DNA from: CAG-390 sp045541375
GTDB lineage: Bacteria; Bacillota; Clostridia; Oscillospirales; CAG-272
Length of the DNA stretch: 7,268 nucleotides
Assembly (NCBI GenBank): GCA_045541375.1
Contig: JAZQJB010000096.1
Location: forward strand, 1 to 7,268
Direction: 5' to 3'
Positions within the stretch are counted from its first letter, which is position 1; each line of letters begins with the position of its first letter. A program made the position numbers and the translations under genes. Positions 5,996-7,268 of this stretch are shown here, piece by piece. The notes under the pieces are model-generated. The model saw only the letters and a list, made by a program, of their open reading frames with translations. It was not told the origin of the DNA and made no database searches.

Positions 5996-7198
5996 TTATT
6001 TATTATTACTTTCGTTCAATTTATCCTTAAACGCAACAAACTTCACCGTATCACGCGGGTCGGGCTGGGGTGTGAAGAAGTGGAGCTTGCCGCCGTAGTA
6101 GACGTCGAAGTGGTCGGCGACGGAGATGGGGAGCGCGCCGGGGCAGTCTTTGCCGAGAAGGGCGATGTGAGTTTCTTCGCCGTTTATTTCGCCGTCGAAG
6201 GTGAAGCCTTTGTAGCAGAGAGTCATTTTGCCGTGTCCGACGTCGCGGCGCATAACGCCGTCCTTCTTCGGGTCGCCGTCGGTCACGCCGACGGTGCAGT
6301 CGCTTATGAGCATATCTTCGTCTCCGAACGAGTCGGCGCAATAATCGTACCAATCGGCAATGGTTTTGATCTCTTTGCGTGTGCCCGTGATCCGCCCGTG
6401 CGCGTCGACGGTGGCGTGGAGGTCACAGTATGAGCAGGTGATCTTATCGCCATTGCAGATCAGAGTGTGCTCCGCGCCGCACTCGGGGCACTTCCAGAGA
6501 ATGCCGTCAAGACCCTCGGCGGGGGCTTTCGATCTGAATTTCACGTCGGGCAGCGATTCCCACGCGTTGTGGGAAATGGCGTCCGAAATCTTCTGCTCGA
6601 TGTCGTCGAGAAGCATTTCTTTGAGCTCGGGACCGTCGAAAAGCTTCGAAAGATGAACGTCGATGCGCCCGATTCGGGGCTTTTTCGCCCATTTCGGGAA
6701 GGTCTTGCCCGCGCCCTCGGCTGTGATCGTGTAAACGGGCACGCCAAGGTTGTGGATGAGCTCCGCCGTGCCGGGAGTGATGGGGCAGGAAACGCCGTTG
6801 CAGGTCAGTCTGCCCTCGGGGAAGAGCAGGAGTGTGTTGCCCTCGCGGATGGCGCGGATCATTGAAAGCACAGATCGCGTGTCGGGGCAAAACATCTTTT
6901 TGGGGATCGCGCACATAATTTTCAAGAGCGGACGAAGAAGCTTGCCCGCGAAGAAGTGCTCGCTCATAACGAACGTCACGCGGCGGGGGTAGAGAGCCAT
7001 GGCGGTCAGGAAGTGGTCCTTGTTGGATGTGTGAGTTGCGAGAACGACACAACCGCCCTTGGGCATGGATTTGAGTTCTGAATTGTAAATATGTACGCGG
7101 TAGCGCAGGCGGTAGTAGAGAGAGACGATGAGAAAAGCGGGGTGGTAGAGCCAGGCGGCGGGCTTGCCGATTTTTTGAGGTTTTTTCTTTTTGGACAT
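5996..7198 (-). CDS. PlsC-family acyltransferase with C-terminal zinc ribbon
   Basis: This 400-residue protein is a probable 1-acyl-glycerol-3-phosphate acyltransferase or related lipid acyltransferase, acting at the cytoplasmic face of the membrane in phospholipid synthesis. A lysine-rich start is followed by a hydrophobic stretch (about 14-30). The catalytic HX4D motif is HTSNKD (56-61), the acceptor-binding motif is FPEGR (126-130), and the last conserved block is VPVYTITAEG (153-162). The family core ends near residue 210. Residues 237-258 hold two CxxC pairs (CPEC at 237-240 and CSYC at 255-258), a zinc-ribbon pattern. Residues 280-400 form a further beta-rich-looking domain with GKMTLCYKGFTFDGEING (323-340) that I cannot assign with confidence. 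AGGAG stands five bases before the ATG. The gene is GC-rich. It is the first gene after the hairpin array. The acyl donor and acceptor cannot be told from sequence, and a housekeeping plsC may exist elsewhere. Confidence 0.88.
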   Translation of the reverse strand: MSKKKKPQKIGKPAAWLYHPAFLIVSLYYRLRYRVHIYNSELKSMPKGGCVVLATHTSNKDHFLTAMALYPRRVTFVMSEHFFAGKLLRPLLKIMCAIPKKMFCPDTRSVLSMIRAIREGNTLLLFPEGRLTCNGVSCPITPGTAELIHNLGVPVYTITAEGAGKTFPKWAKKPRIGRIDVHLSKLFDGPELKEMLLDDIEQKISDAISHNAWESLPDVKFRSKAPAEGLDGILWKCPECGAEHTLICNGDKITCSYCDLHATVDAHGRITGTRKEIKTIADWYDYCADSFGDEDMLISDCTVGVTDGDPKKDGVMRRDVGHGKMTLCYKGFTFDGEINGEETHIALLGKDCPGALPISVADHFDVYYGGKLHFFTPQPDPRDTVKFVAFKDKLNESNNK

Positions 7199-7210
7199 AG
7201 CTGCTCCTTA

Positions 7211-7268
7211 TCGCGCTTCGCGCGAATGATAGTCCGCCTTCGGCGGAATGATGATCTTGCTTCGCAAG
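7211..7268. repeat. Tandem array of small hairpins with 22-base period (partial)
   Basis: Three perfect palindromic stems, each closed by the loop TTC, have loop centres at 7218, 7240 and 7262, exactly 22 bases apart. The stems are TCGCGC/GCGCGA, TCCGCC/GGCGGA and CTTGC/GCAAG. The spacers are near-identical ATGATAG and ATGATGA. The stem interiors differ but remain complementary, so base pairing is conserved rather than sequence. The array starts three bases upstream of the plsC ribosome binding site and runs off the window edge. It may be a REP-like palindrome family, an mRNA-processing or attenuation structure, or a terminator for an upstream gene; no T-run is visible. Confidence 0.75.

Noticed and set aside
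7211..7268. Hairpin array as a CRISPR
   Set aside because: The period is only 22 bases, the palindromes themselves vary, and the intervening ATGATRR is constant. There are no unique spacers and no cas genes.

Overview
All five protein genes lie on the minus strand, so transcription runs from high to low coordinates. Gene content and protein style suggest a Gram-positive gut-type member of the Clostridia, probably an Oscillospiraceae/Ruminococcaceae-like lineage. The indicators are an ECF-type sigma factor paired with a membrane-anchored partner, a commensal-type serpin, a BspA-like leucine-rich-repeat protein, a PlsC with a zinc-ribbon tail, and strong AGGAGG-type ribosome binding sites. The taxonomy is inferred from style; no rRNA gene is present.

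Reading in the direction of transcription: (1) at the right edge (7211-7268) is a tandem set of small hairpins with an exact 22-base period, cut off by the window end. (2) At 7198-5996 is a PlsC-family acyltransferase with a C-terminal zinc ribbon and an unassigned domain. (3) At 5941-3833 is a single-span membrane protein with a large BspA-type leucine-rich-repeat exterior. (4) At 3774-2542 is rarA, the replication-associated recombination ATPase. Genes 2 to 4 are 54 and 58 bases apart with no clear terminator, so read-through is possible, but their functions are not obviously linked. (5) At 2537-2373 is a short MITE-like inverted-repeat element with heptamer arms. (6) A regulatory stretch at 2372-2284 carries a perfect 9-base inverted repeat and a weak promoter. 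(7) At 2283-1708 is an ECF-like sigma factor, overlapping by ATGA with (8), a membrane-anchored serpin at 1711-269. (9) At 277-10 is a second copy of the MITE-like element.

The most notable unit is the sigma factor-serpin pair. The serpin carries a short cytoplasmic segment and one membrane span of the kind seen in the membrane partners of this class of clostridial sigma factor, followed by an extracellular serpin domain whose reactive-loop hinge looks inhibitory. A plausible but untested reading is that extracellular proteases act on the serpin and that this is reported across the membrane to the sigma factor. The two repeat elements each abut the 3' end of a gene, and one of them supplies the serpin's stop codon.
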